A DNA stretch of 64,000 bases from Sipunculus nudus (taxonomy: Eukaryota; Annelida; Sipuncula; Golfingiida; Sipunculidae), in the NCBI GenBank assembly GCA_026874595.1, contig CM049312.1, positions 31,127,456-31,191,455 of the forward strand. The letters are read 5' to 3'. The notes below the pieces were generated by a model. It saw only the letters and a program-made list of their open reading frames with translations, was not told where the DNA came from and ran no database searches. Of the stretch, positions 47,901 to 60,420 are shown one piece after another. A program made the position numbers and the translations under genes. Numbering within the stretch: the stretch's first letter is position 1; each line of letters starts with the position of its first letter.

Positions 47901-50647
47901 TTACACGCAATTTCATGGGTACAGTGCTAACCATGAGACCTCTTGGAAAGAATAGCTTATAATATTTGTCTTGTAGGACCTGATTATTAAGGTCTCTGTT
48001 CCTAAATGCTCCGTCTGTGTGAACGACATTGTCACCTTGAGCACTCACATAAAAATACATTCTAGATTGTTTTCCAGTATTTGACTTTTATATTTGATAT
48101 TCGAAAATAAATTTTAAACTTCACAACAAAAATATGAAGTACTTGGGTTGTATTGTTACTAGTCTCTGCTTTGGCAAGTGTGGAAATTTTAACATCTTAT
48201 TCAATGTCCTTTTCAATAGCTAAATCCTTGGATTTGAATTAGATTATTCAGTTATATTGCGTAAGCTCTCATTTGTTTAGTCAAGGAATGAGTTAAGCAG
48301 CACCCCGGCATTTATATGCCCATTTCTTTTCATAGCCAGGACTTTCCAACGTAGGTAATGCAATCATAACAATAATGGCTACTGGACAGAAAGAAATGAC
48401 AGTTCTGTATCCTTAAGACCTACTAAATTTGAAATCGGTGAGCCTTGTGGCGTCAAGTTTTTACACGACCAGGGATACGCCTACTTTAATTAATCATGGT
48501 TTTGTTCAGCTTTTGATTAGAAATGCTTGCAATTAAAAAGTTCAAACCCTATAATAAAATAAGGATTTACGCAATCCTTTAAGTCATGAATTGCTTTCTC
48601 ATAAACATGATTTGATTAATATACCCTGTTTGATGCAGCATGTTGTCTTTGTTTTTAAGTTTTTTTCTTGATTAAAAAAAGCAATTCTTACAGAGTAATA
48701 AATGGGGTTTAAGTCTCAAGATTAGGGATAAAACAAGCCCTTGAAAAAAACCTGGCCTGCTTATGCCTCCGTGAAGTAAATTATCTTCTAGAAAGGTGAG
48801 GTCAATTATTTTTATCATGACGAACCAGAAACATGTCTCATGGCATTTTGTTGTACAGCAAAATACAGGACAGCTGAGTGACCCTGCTAGAATTTAGCAA
48901 ATGTCATTCTGTGAACTGCGCCTATAGCTGTTGTAAATAACATTCACAGTTCACGGAATTCCTGCCGAATTCAACACGTTGAGACATTATTCCGGAGTAA
49001 AACACAGCTTAAAATACAAGTGTAATGGTCAAATCGCGTTTACATGAAAATAAACCCCGTGTACATGTGTGAATGTATAAAACAGCGTGTCCGTGCAAAT
49101 CAGCCGTGCCTGGCTTAATCAAGCTAGTTGATCAACAGACCCCGAAACGCATCACAACAGGTTTGCTCTGTTGGCCTTGTAAAACATGCTTATACTGGAA
49201 TCCCATTATATTGAACGACAGGATATTTTCCCCAATGTACTTATTAATTATCTTAATGTTCTTAAATTTGTTCCATTCACTCTATCTCTTCCACGTCCTT
49301 CGGTCTGCATTACTGTTTGCTTGTGTCTCTCTAGATGTCCCTTTCTGTCTGGGTGCAAGGGATGCACGTCGCTTGCTCACTTTCTCGGAGACAAAATGGG
49401 CTACAGATATTCCATTTTATGCTTTTTTCAAGTTTATATCATCAGTACCGACTTCGATGTGAATGCTTTATTTGTAGCATGGCGTGGGTCTGGTGTTGAC
49501 AACAATGTATAGCTGAGATAGTCCCTGAGGGATATCACATAAAACAATTCACAAGGACCTACAAAAGAAACTGTAGACAGACAGTACTATATAAATATAT
49601 CCTCTATCATTTTGAAACTTCTCAAGTCGCGCGCCGCTGGCTTTTAATCCATGGGTTGCCGACTGCACATGGAGAAATGAATGTTCTGCATTCCCCTTCT
49701 TTTTTCTAAAGCCTATTGACTGAAAAGCAGTGACTGTCATAAAAGTGGTCGCCCTTAATGGACAGATATTTTGCTGAGCAGAGATATCTGGTCTTTTTTG
49801 GTAAAATATATTTCCTTTGAGCAATGCAAAACACCGCACTATCGAGAGCTTCTTAACTCACTTGAAAGATCGCTCCTTCCAGCGACATGTGCCTGAGCCT
49901 AGCCACAGGAGCGATCACATTTACTGCATTTACTGATGTATTGGTTACTGCAGAATTTTCTGCTTTTGTGACAAAATTGCAAGTCACTCGTCCGAGTTTA
50001 TGTGCTAACCGAAACTTGAGATGCACCATATAAACCCTGAATAGAACGTGTAGGACTGCTTAGATAAAAAAAACTCTTGGTTATTCGGATAACCGTACGT
50101 AGCTTATAGAAAAAAAGGTTCAAGTAGGTAAAAGTCGATCCAAGTCAGTTTGCCAGTGAGATTAACCAGTTTGGCACTTTTTTGGGGGGACAATTAACCA
50201 CATTATAGAGCGGCTCTCCAATAATCATGTGAAACAAACACCTTAACAGCCAGAAAGTTTAGGATCTAAAAAAATAAAATTAATGGGTTATCTGAACTTG
50301 ATCGAGACGTGGCCTCATGATTCAGCCTTTGAGAGGCACAAGGGTTGTGGAAGCGTGATTCGTAGGTTGTGAGGAAAGGCTTTGTAAGGCCAATAGGTAA
50401 CACTTGTAAAAGGTGTAGGTTGAAAACCTCATGACCCTTACTAAAAAAATAAGTTTTGATTCTGTCAGATTAGAGAAGCAGCCAATGATAAACTGAAAAG
50501 TTTTTACGGCATGTGCTGGCTGTGTGTTTTGTTACTCTGTCTGAATATTCCTAAAGATACCTATGGTTTTAGTTGATATTGTCGATATAAAATGCGCCAC
50601 TTGTACTGACATATGCTATAACATGACCTGTGTGTAATCCGTCACAG
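44958..50647. other. Noncoding stretch
   Basis: No supported gene. Two overlapping plus-strand frames at 49073-49462 (129 codons) and 49186-49512 (108 codons) show unusually few stops but no domain. A splice-acceptor-like TCTTTATCGCAG lies near 47751-47762 with balanced composition after it; no exon could be confirmed. Confidence 0.45.
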
Positions 50648-50893
50648 GGCCAACTACCTCGTGACAGCAAGCAATCGCACAGACAGTTCTCTCAGAGACT
50701 GGATCTGTCCAACAACACTGTCGATAGTCTCTCTAAACAGCCTGGTCCAGTAATACGACATAATCCACAATTCCGGGGCCGTTCTGGGCAAAACTTGCAA
50801 TTCAAAGCTAACCCTAAAAAGGATATATGCATATCAATCATGTCACTTCCCTGCGTTTCTACCCTACTGCATCATAAATCCAACATGGTTTAA
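50648..50893 (+). CDS. Possible internal exon (hypothetical, Q/S/N-rich)
   Basis: An open frame follows a CAG that could act as a splice acceptor (50645-50647). It reads GQLPRDSKQSHRQFSQRLDL at its start. For about 60 codons it is rich in Gln, Ser, Asn, Arg and Pro and GC-richer than its surroundings, as in real disordered protein. After about 50820 the composition changes to hydrophobic and AT-rich, so any exon may end there. The pyrimidine tract before the acceptor is weak and no good GT donor is evident, so this could be chance or a decayed fragment. Confidence 0.25.
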   Translation, partial: GQLPRDSKQSHRQFSQRLDLSNNTVDSLSKQPGPVIRHNPQFRGRSGQNLQFKANPKKDICISIMSLPCVSTLLHHKSNMV

Positions 50894-51363
50894 CCAAAGG
50901 CATCTCCTATTCAATGATACAAGAATTAACCTCTATCTTGCGATCCAGTGCAACTATGTAATCCTCAACATAACATGTGTGCCTGAAAATGAGAACGTTT
51001 TCATAACTCGAGCGACTTCTGTTGGGCAACAAATGGAACTAAGTGTTCGGGTGTGAAATTTTGCATAAGAACGATGGTGTAATTTTTATATCATAGATAT
51101 TTAACTTGAAAATAAACAAAACCTGTCCTGAGGATTTTATCTGAATCTCTGAATCTTATTTTGTTTTTGTTTCATTAAACAAACCTCGAATGCTCCCTCA
51201 CCATGCCAAAATCATGCCGGTATATTGATAAAGATATAGGTGACATGAGATAAAAATCTTAAGCGGTAAGACGTGGGTGAGGATAAGAGTGCAAATAACA
51301 CAAAGATAAGGGTGATGTATTCCTACAGGGTGTACTGGTTTACGACAGGAAAATATTTTCTAC

Positions 51364-51903
51364 TCAATATATGTTGCAATATGAAACTATTGCATCTATG
51401 ATTTCATTTGACATGCCACCAGGTTTTAACAGCTTTGTGACATTGCATTCCATTAGTATAATTTGTATAATGATATATATGGTATTGTGTAAAAACGTAT
51501 GCAATTCGATGGTGTCAAGTTTGACGTAAGCACCATCTTTTTTCCATATTTCCTCATAAATCCTGGGGAGTACTGCATTATGCAGCGCCTGCGATCGGAA
51601 ACTACACCAGTTTACATACTCTACCCGTTGGTCCACTCGGCAAATATAAATGCCTTTTCCACACGAACGAGTCAAGAAGATGAGTCCAAACGCAAGAATG
51701 TATAATCCAGGTAATAGATACAAGAGATCCCCATCTAATGAGTCAACCTGACCCAGCCAGCAACTGTTTTTTATACACAGTAACGTCAGCGTTTTTCTCT
51801 TAAAGAGAATGTCCTTACTGGTCGCACATTTTGTCCTAAGAAGTCTCCGGTTACTCTTGAGCTCAGAAAAAAAGTCCAGGAGGCAGTGTTGTTGCACTGG
51901 CAT
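51364..51903 (-). CDS. Longest open frame, 179 codons; unknown, possibly membrane protein
   Basis: The frame starts with ATG at 51903 and stops at 51364. It has one strong hydrophobic segment at about residues 60-77 (LLYLLPGLYILAFGLIFL) and a second at about 141-151 (TIYIIIQIILM). Between them is a soluble stretch with cysteines at 81, 88 and 100. I recognise no family. In DNA of this composition a frame this long is unlikely by chance (my rough estimate is a few percent for the whole window), which is the main support. No promoter, splice sites or conserved motif confirm it. It could be an exon, a gene relic or a coincidence. Confidence 0.25.
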   Translation of the reverse strand: MPVQQHCLLDFFSELKSNRRLLRTKCATSKDILFKRKTLTLLCIKNSCWLGQVDSLDGDLLYLLPGLYILAFGLIFLTRSCGKGIYICRVDQRVEYVNWCSFRSQALHNAVLPRIYEEIWKKDGAYVKLDTIELHTFLHNTIYIIIQIILMECNVTKLLKPGGMSNEIIDAIVSYCNIY

Positions 51904-53868
51904 TCAAAAATTAGGGCACACTGGCCCGCTCAGTGGCTCGTAGTATGCTCTAATATTAAAGGTGATTAGGTCATGTTCGACACCAGAAAGATTTCTAAAT
52001 AATCGTTATTATTTGAAGACACTGCGTGAAATTTCGCTATTGGCAAAATCCTGGGGCAGTCAGATTCGTACTCACACCTCCCAGTTTAGTAGTACCCAGG
52101 TACATTAACGGGACTGTTTCTGTTGAAAATTATTTTACATTGATTCACTGTAGTACTGCAAATTGTAAAGGATAATTTGAAAGACTGAATGTTCTAAAAC
52201 TCCACTTCTGAAACTACGGACCGCAGAATAAACAACAAACAAACACAAAAACGAACATCAAAGGGATATTTTCGACAAGTTCAAAAGGAAACCGTTAACT
52301 GAGAAAAGGTATTCTGCAGAATTAGACCAATCTCAATACAGAAGACAAGTCATCAAATAAAAATAAAGTTTGTTCAAAATAGAAGCTAATTGAAATCATG
52401 AAAGTTCCAAACTGTTCGAATCTGGATCCGTCTCAACTTGCAAGAGCTGGCCAACACTTTATATATGAAAATTCTGAATGAATGATAAACATTTCTGGCG
52501 ATAAAAACAAAGAATGCGCTAGAGGAGTCCCATATCACTAAGTTTATGAACCCATCACATGTCTCTGTTGGCGTTTTTTAATTCGATGTTAGTTTGGAGT
52601 CAACGCTCTTACACACACACACATATATATATATATATAAACCTGTTGTTTTGTAGATATTCTACAAAGGTATACACATTTAAAGATTAAAACAAATTTG
52701 TGAAACATTCTATGTCGGCAATATTTGGATAACAACATGCGGCTGATTGAGATTTCCCAAAATGATATATACAAGTGGTATTAAACAAAAACTAATAACC
52801 TGTGCAATGTTGGATCTGTACTTTTTTTTATGACAGGCCAATGGATTATTTTTATTTCAAAGTAAGATTTAAGAATATGCCCCTTTTTGTTTAGGGCGAT
52901 CTACCCCTTTGCTTCCCTAACAAATCTTGGAAATACAACTCTAAACGCATACTAGCAAAAACCACACGTCCCCGACTCCAGTTTGCTCCATTGCAGCCTT
53001 AACCCCCCCCCCATATTTTCCTATAATGCCTCACTGTATCATCTCCCTTTTTTCAAACCCCCTCTGTTTCCCTCTCGGTTGCAGTACATACAACACTGTC
53101 TGTTTGGCTATACTGGTTAATTTGGTGTTTCTCAGAATTACATCTTCTGTTTTTCTACAATAAAAAGAGCGCCCTGGTGATAGTGTATCTGCTACACCCT
53201 GCTATGGTCCCATTACACAAACCATGACTGGTGTATACGTTTTAGCATTAATACTGAAGCTGCAAGACAGGCCTTGACGCCAACATTTTAAAATCAGCTG
53301 AGACGAATAAAGAGGAGTCGAGAGGAGTCGAGAGACAATATGAAATAGCTTCTAGCAGTGGAGCCGCCTGGAAAACTACCCACATGATGCTCATTAAAGT
53401 GACTCAAACTGGCGGGGTAGGCAGTAAAAGTATCTTGCTAATATTCATGCAAGATCAAGACATTATTTTCTGAAGGATTCCCTTGATTACAAAATATGCC
53501 TTTCTTGATCATCTTTATTTCCACAATAAAATAACATCAACAGTGTCTCTCTCTGTATAATGTTAACTCAAGTCAAAATATTACCAAGTTACCGTCTTCG
53601 TTGTGGTGATAGTAAGCTTTTGCGGCGTTTCTACTAACCAGCGCAGCATCCCATGTTCATTGATAACTATTGATCCTAATGTAAAAATAATTGAACAGCA
53701 CACGGCGGGTCAGGAGTGTGAAACCATTTTTATATTTTTTGGTGAAGGTAACCGCCCCCTATCTAATTAACCGCTGACTTATCTAATTCTTAATCTAAGT
53801 ATGTACATCTGCAGAGTTTCCATTTCGGTTTGGGACTTCTTGACGGGGCGATAGCACTCGCTTCCTAT
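51904..53868. other. Noncoding stretch
   Basis: No supported gene. It contains the AC/AT compound microsatellite, a C run near 53004-53012, and a short doubled GAGGAGTCGA word at about 53312-53332. Confidence 0.5.
52611..52639. repeat. (AC)n(AT)n compound microsatellite
   Basis: AC units at about 52611-52622 pass directly into AT units at 52623-52639. Confidence 0.95.
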
Positions 53869-54158
53869 CATTTTTATTTTTTGTATCCTGGTGTCACCCA
53901 GGCCCGGTGTCTACCGCACCTACGGGTCCTGGGTGTGTAATCATCCCCATTGCTGGGTCATAACACCGAGGAACCCCTAAAGATGCACTCATATGTTGGT
54001 TATACACGGCTGTGGGGCACAGCCTCCCCATTAAGCCTGCAGAGCGCTCATCCTGGGTGGGGGCCGACCGTGAAAAACCTCACCTCCTCGGCTGAGATTC
54101 AAACTCACGTTCTCTCGGCTTTGAGTCATGCGCTCTACCCCTGAGCCACAGAAGCCGG
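53869..54158 (-). mobile_element. tRNA-derived SINE, copy 2
   Basis: Minus-strand partner of the SINE at 19214-19500. The A box reads TGGCTCAGGGGTAGAGCGC (complement of 54130-54148), close to consensus, and the B box GAGTTTGAATCTC (complement of 54094-54106). Shared body blocks follow in the same order as in copy 1, ending in CCAGGATACAAAAAATAAAA. Its promoter boxes are better preserved than those of copy 1, but no clear target duplication is seen. Confidence 0.85.
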
Positions 54159-57100
54159 TGCAAGTGAAACCTTATCAGTTATATACATGGCTTCTGTCTC
54201 GCAGATTTCGGATTAATTTACCCACTGCTGCAAAGAGTACACTTTATGAACCTGATGCGTGGGCTATTCTCATTCATGCCATAACTGTACATTTGCCCCA
54301 TACCAGAAACTTCTGGTACTAGAATATGTAGGTGATGAATAAACTCTGTGATATTTTGACGCTGATATTTATTTTGTGAAAATGACACATAATGTCTTAC
54401 CAAATAACCAAATTAACGAACAGTCCAAAATATATCGACGTTGTTTTCTTGTTGCTCTAGGTGTTATTGATACAAATGTGCACAATAGAGTTGCTAAACA
54501 CGCTGGAACATTTAACCAATTTTGGTTCTTCAAGAGAAATACTTGACTAATTTCTTCTGCCTTGCTTCTTGCTTAACATTAGCTGGACATTCGATATATG
54601 TATTTCTGCGTTCCGAGGCATGGAAAGCAAATCGTTACAGTTTCGACGATATATATCGATACATTGGTGTGACGATTCAGCCCTACTGACAATTCTTCAT
54701 AACCACGTGTAATCTTCGATCAAAATCCTTTAAGCGGAAACTCTTCTGTTGTTTTTATTCTGAACCGATTGACTTTCGTTATAAAAATTGCATTGGACCA
54801 CCAGTGGAGTATAAAATATAAGTTTGAATGTCATAGCTCTTAAAGGTAAAAACTGCAAGGCCATCCTTTGAATCCATGGACTTTATTTTCTTATACTAAA
54901 AGACTGTCTAGTAAATGAGGCAAATGCCTGCCTTGTGCAGATTAATATGTCACAATGCCATTGTTGGAACAGGTGATTCCCTCTCAATTGCATATTAGCA
55001 GGACACGCTAAAGGTCAAAACAGCAATGGCTGAATAGCCAACCCTTAATTTGCAGTGAAATGCCCAAGAGAACATCCTCAGTTCAGTTACGCGGTGAAAT
55101 TCGATGTCCACTGACCAGTTCAGTATGCCTGTAGACGTGCTTGGTTCAATATGTTATATACTGGAAATCTGCTCTAACTCATAGGTAAATTATGTCACTG
55201 ATTAATTAGTGTTGTTAAAATTTCATTTCTGCGGTCAATTTACACATCTATTTGATTAATAAAATGCCCCATTTATGACAATATTGGAAGTAAATTGACT
55301 CGTGAGGAGATTGATGGAATGACGATAAACTTGAATAGCGTCAATTTAAGCAATTTGACTTAAGCATTTAATCATGTTTTAGTTATTATTCAGCTTAAGC
55401 TGTCAATTAGCGGCTCCTGTACCCAGCACTGGCAAAAACATCCTTACTCAAAATTTTTTGGAGATATCTGTTATTGGTTTTCCGACTATTATGTAGTATA
55501 AATAAAACTGGTTTCTCGCATGGCCTGCTGTTAAATATTGGTTTTTATACTTGTACTGCATTATGGTCATCCACGCAACATTTTGAATTAGTAATTATGA
55601 ATGTCCAATGCGCGGTTACATTAATAACGTGGCTAATTGATAGTCCATTCAATGTTTAATATTATCTTATTTGTTGAAATATTGTTCATAAGCGAGAATC
55701 TTTGGGATTTGCTTCGTCGGCTCTGATAAATGATACCTAATTATGGACTCACGAAAAGAAACTCACTTAAGCCGTGGTTATACGCGGCATGTTCCTTTCG
55801 TTTAATAACGGCTTGTTTTACCAAACATTGGGGTGGGGCGCTTTCTTGGTAACAAGTGTAAATGCATAACCATGTGTCATGTTCCAGCCACCTGACTGTG
55901 GTATCCAGCAAACCCGGTTTAAGAAGCAGTGGTAATGCGATAGGAAAATCCCTTGTACAAGCACCTAAGTGCAATAAATTGTAAATCACATCTATTTTAA
56001 TAACAAAAATAATTACGGAAAGCGGATGAGCTTTGCCATGTATTGCAAACGAATATTGACCTTAGTTCTGATATTTCTTTCTAAGCTATTGAATCTGCTT
56101 AGTCGTCCAAACCACTGTCAATAAAACGAGGCTATTATTGTCTATTGCAGTCGATGAAATAGGTCATTCAACTAAACTATTGAACTGTAAAAGCCTATTG
56201 TTTGGTAGATATAAACAAAATTAGCGGACACATAAATTAAAGAGACCCTGAAGCAGTTAACTTACGTGTAGTCTTACATTGTTCAACAATTAACGAAGCA
56301 TTAAGGTACTATACACCTAACAAGCACAGATGTTTTAATAGAATTGAAGGTAAAATTTCTCGCCATCACCTAGTTACTGCAACCATACGATACTGATGAA
56401 AGAGCACACGCAGAAAGCACACATAGAACGTTTTGAAAGGAGTTTTGTTTTAAAGCCAATTATTAACATAATCTTTCTGTAGAATTAGGTTTAAATTTTG
56501 CTTAGGATTTTCTGATTTCTGGCTTAAATATAAATAAACTGTAGATAATGCAATAAATAAAATATATTTAAATCGCCTCTGTGACGGATGTATGAACATG
56601 ACGGATGTTTCTCTTTTATCATCTAGACGGTCTGTCCTTGGAAAGGGCAAAACTCGTAACTGTGAGAATCCTAAATCCAAGAGGGTCCTTAGATGGGATA
56701 AACGTCTCCGGAAATTAGAAATCACTCCGAGGGCAAATGAACCATGACCGACCATATCATTACATTGAAACAATAAGATGTTATCGCAGGTAAATATAAA
56801 TTGAAACAAACGCCTATTGTCTATACTTCCACCAGGGGAAAAGAAATTGACAAAAAGCCTAATCATTACGCCATGAACCATAATATGGAACATGTATTAC
56901 AAGAAATTCATCTCAGTTTTACTTTACATTACATGTAACTGCGGCTTGCATATCCTTCGTGAAACGTTTTAACGTCGTAGCGCATAAACCCTTCGATACA
57001 ACATGACTTAAAGGCATAGTGTATATCACATAATCATGATGTACTGCCATGTAGAGATGTAGCACAAAACTAATAAAACACAGACAGTTCTGGCCATAAG

Positions 57101-59439
57101 TCAAGCTCTTCTTCGTCAACTCGGGTCGTACATCATGTATGTATCCCATACACACCTGTCGTACCCAGGAAGAGGCTGTCACGCGCCAGTTGTGTCACAT
57201 CGAGGTTACTTATTGCCAATACTACAGTCAGTGTAACAATGAATCACCTTTCACTAGGTCTGTCCTCGACGTCGCCGACTGATTTATAGGTTTATAGGTA
57301 AACGCTGTTTTAACTGCTTGTAAGATCTCCGGATAATTGACCATATACACGCTCGAATATTCTGTCATGATGTGACATCTGCTATTAAACTTTCCTAAGA
57401 ACAACACTCTGTTTATTTGCAGGTTCTTTGCCTTATTTTGCCTAGCATTTTATTATCAATTATCTTTACATAATAATGATCTGTCATAAATCAAAGATAA
57501 TTAAGTTAAATGATTGCTAACAAATATTTACTAGTACTGATAATAATATCAGTATTAATCATAATAATAATGATAATAATAAAACCGATATGATATAGAA
57601 GATTTGTTATAAATGCTTTGATATTTGCCTCTGAAAGTCTTTAAAAATGAAATTTTAATCGTCATCTGATTCTATCCAGCTGGTCACCGATAAAGACAAT
57701 GGAATATTCAAAGATATGATTAAGAGGACAGAATCAGAAACTGTATCTCCTGGTCTGTGTGGTTTTGAATGCTAATAGGTTGATACATAATAAATAAAAT
57801 AAGCGGCCACCATTGTAGGAGGATGGGGATTGGAAAATAAATTGTGAACATTAAAATATTTATTGATATTTTTTCCCTCGTTTTTAAACAAGGGAAATAT
57901 CCAACTTTATCTATCGGCTTTACACAAAAAGGAATTTGGTCGCAATTTGTTTACATTTCATTTTTCACCTGACATTCATTGCTTTACCCCCTCCACCGAA
58001 ACACTGCTTTGAGCAGCTCCCTGGATCAATGAAATAAAGTCCTTTAGAAAAATATAATATACAATGCTTGCCTTTGTAACAAGCGAGTATATAAAGGCCT
58101 ATATTCACCAAATGCTTGTTTCTCTTAAGCAGAATTTATAATTTTAGCATGACAAATCTCATTCCAGATAAAAAAAATAATAACGGTTACATAATCAAAC
58201 AAAACGACGAATAATATTTGAGTGTTGAAATGGTTGCCTTTGTCGATAAAAAAACTGTTTTAATAATGGATATTTTGGACCTTTTGCCCTTTATTTTGAC
58301 TAAGCCGAAATGTTTTCAAAAGCCCGAAGATTTGCCAATGACTAAATACTTATGTTGCCATTTCAAGCTATTAGAACCATACACTATTGACGCTACCACC
58401 ATGTTTTACGTAACGGCTCATTCAAAAATGAATATGTAATATTATTTATTATTCTCTATGTAAAAGTAAGTTCTTTGGATACTAATCGAAGCACTGGCAA
58501 GACTACCCTCCTTAATGTAAAGCCTTATTATGTTGACGATATGGACCTCCTCGTTTTTAAGGTCTATTATCTGTCTTTGTTGGAAGCTAAATCTATTTTG
58601 CCTACATCTTAATGAACCAAATATCAGGTTCAAATAAGTTGGCGGGTATCAGTGAGAAAGTACCTTTTTATACTAATGATTTCAAACAAGGTGCGAAAGC
58701 TGTTCATTTAAACAGTCTAAAAACCACAGTCAAAAAAATCTTCCCTAAAAAGATCTTCTTCAAATAATTGAGGAAATGAGTTCTCTTTCGAAAGGTGACG
58801 CCGGCATTAAGATTCAAGTCGGTCTTTAAAGTAAGTGCCAAAACAATTGAAAAGAGGGTGACTCCAAAAGTATGACCATTTTCGCTTAAAATGAAAACAC
58901 CTATTCCTCAGTAACAGGTTAAGTGTTTTATGCTATCCATAATGTAAACTATGTCGATGGAAAGCCCCTTTAAGCTTGTCTGACAAATAAAGAAGTATCA
59001 ATGGATATAAAGGGCTTAAATACCCAATGTCATATTTCGACTATATGGGAAGCCAGGTCGATTACCTACCATTGCTTTAATTTAATCTAGAAATGAGAGC
59101 TAATACGGCATCTTGTCAGCAAACGACTGTGTTCTACCTCAGTGATCAAAGCCTTAATTCTCACATATAAGAAACCTCGCCCCTTAACTTTTGTCTTACC
59201 TTATAATTTGACGTTGTGTATGTACCCATACATATTTTTATTCAATCATCAATCTTCACTACAGTTCTCAAAAAGATAATCTTCAAAGTGATACCCATTT
59301 TGCTCAAATAATAAAATAAAACTGTTACATAAAAGAAATGTAAATTTCGCAGAAACACGGTACGACCTCTTGAATCAAGGTTACATGGAGAATCCCACTT
59401 GCTTTTGCGCCCTTAAGAACATATTAATTCAAATTCAAA
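54159..59439. other. AT-rich noncoding stretch
   Basis: No supported gene. A 147-codon minus frame at 56450-56893 has no domain and is within chance length. A (TAA/ATA)n low-complexity patch lies at 57537-57584. Confidence 0.45.
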
Positions 59440-59665
59440 TGGAGGCCTTGACAGTCGAGGGGCAAAACGCTCGGCTCTCTCCGCTGGCGACCCGGGTTCG
59501 ATCACCCGCGTGGCTGTGTGAGTTGGTTGAAGTTTCCCGTCAAAGGCCGGTGGTTTTCTCCGGGTTCTCCGGTTTCCTCTACAGTCTGCCGAACGGCACA
59601 GTCTGAGCCACGGAGAGTGCCTAGATTAGTTATAATAACTATTTGTACAATCCATGTAAAATAAA
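59440..59665 (+). mobile_element. tRNA-derived SINE with GC-rich core
   Basis: The head has an A-box-like AGTCGAGGGGCAAAACGC at about 59453-59470 and a good B box GGTTCGATCACC at 59495-59506. A GC-rich core at about 59548-59580 (CCGGGTTCTCCGGTTTCCTC) resembles conserved central domains shared by SINEs of distant invertebrates. I cannot assign it to a named domain from memory. The tail is AT-rich (AAATAAATAAG). It is unrelated in body sequence to the other SINE pair. The overlapping frame 59370-59606 is a by-product. Confidence 0.75.
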
Positions 59666-60242
59666 TAAGTTTATAAATGATTGATTATGTAATTAATCTT
59701 TGATGCGTTGTTTATATTCGCACGTACCTTTGTGCAAGAACACTTGCTACTTTAAACTTGAATATAATACTTTTCATCGTATATATACTGTAAAAATTAT
59801 CGTTGACGACTGTTATATTTATATACAAATTCTATATGAGATGGAGGGATTTAATGTCATAAATCACTCGTAATACGCTTGAAGATGCGGAAGCTTTGTA
59901 GAACTCACCAACCTTCCATCGTACATTTGTGTCCCTTTAAAATCATATATTGTTTAAGCGTCGGTTTCACATTACTTAAAATATTTTACATTCGGAATTT
60001 TTTTCAATTAATCATGGCACTAAACCCGTCAATCACGTTTGTTTATATGGATAGACATGATAAAATGTTGAAGTGTGCACGTGACAGAATGTATACCAGT
60101 AAATCTTTGTTGGATTCACTCTTCATTGGATTCAAGCTAAACTGGCGTCCCTGAAAAAGTGTAAATATAGTCCTGATGCGGATTAAAGCCCTACGTCACT
60201 GATCAGAAGCAATGTTTCCGATGTGAATCGACAGTAACGTCA

Positions 60243-60420
60243 AGGTTGCCCGTTTATTTTTAAATATTCTATGGTGGGATTTGATTTTTCTCAATATATC
60301 TCGCCAAGGTGGAATGATCTTGTGGGTGGTCCGGTGTCTAGACCTCATATACAGTCATTCTTGATGGGAAGTCTAGACCCACCCTGTCTTAATCCGTGGA
60401 GACCACTGATTACCGGGTTA
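60243..60420 (+). repeat. Right-end copy of the duplicated block, part 1
   Basis: Counterpart of 80-266. The best-conserved section is 60317-60418. The two GTCTAGAC palindromes are intact; the outer arms differ from the left copy (GGGTGG with CCACCC here, GATCC with GGATC there), yet each copy can still pair within itself. Confidence 0.75.

Noticed and set aside
56450-56893. 147-codon minus frame as a gene
   Set aside because: No domain, signal or splice context; length is compatible with chance.
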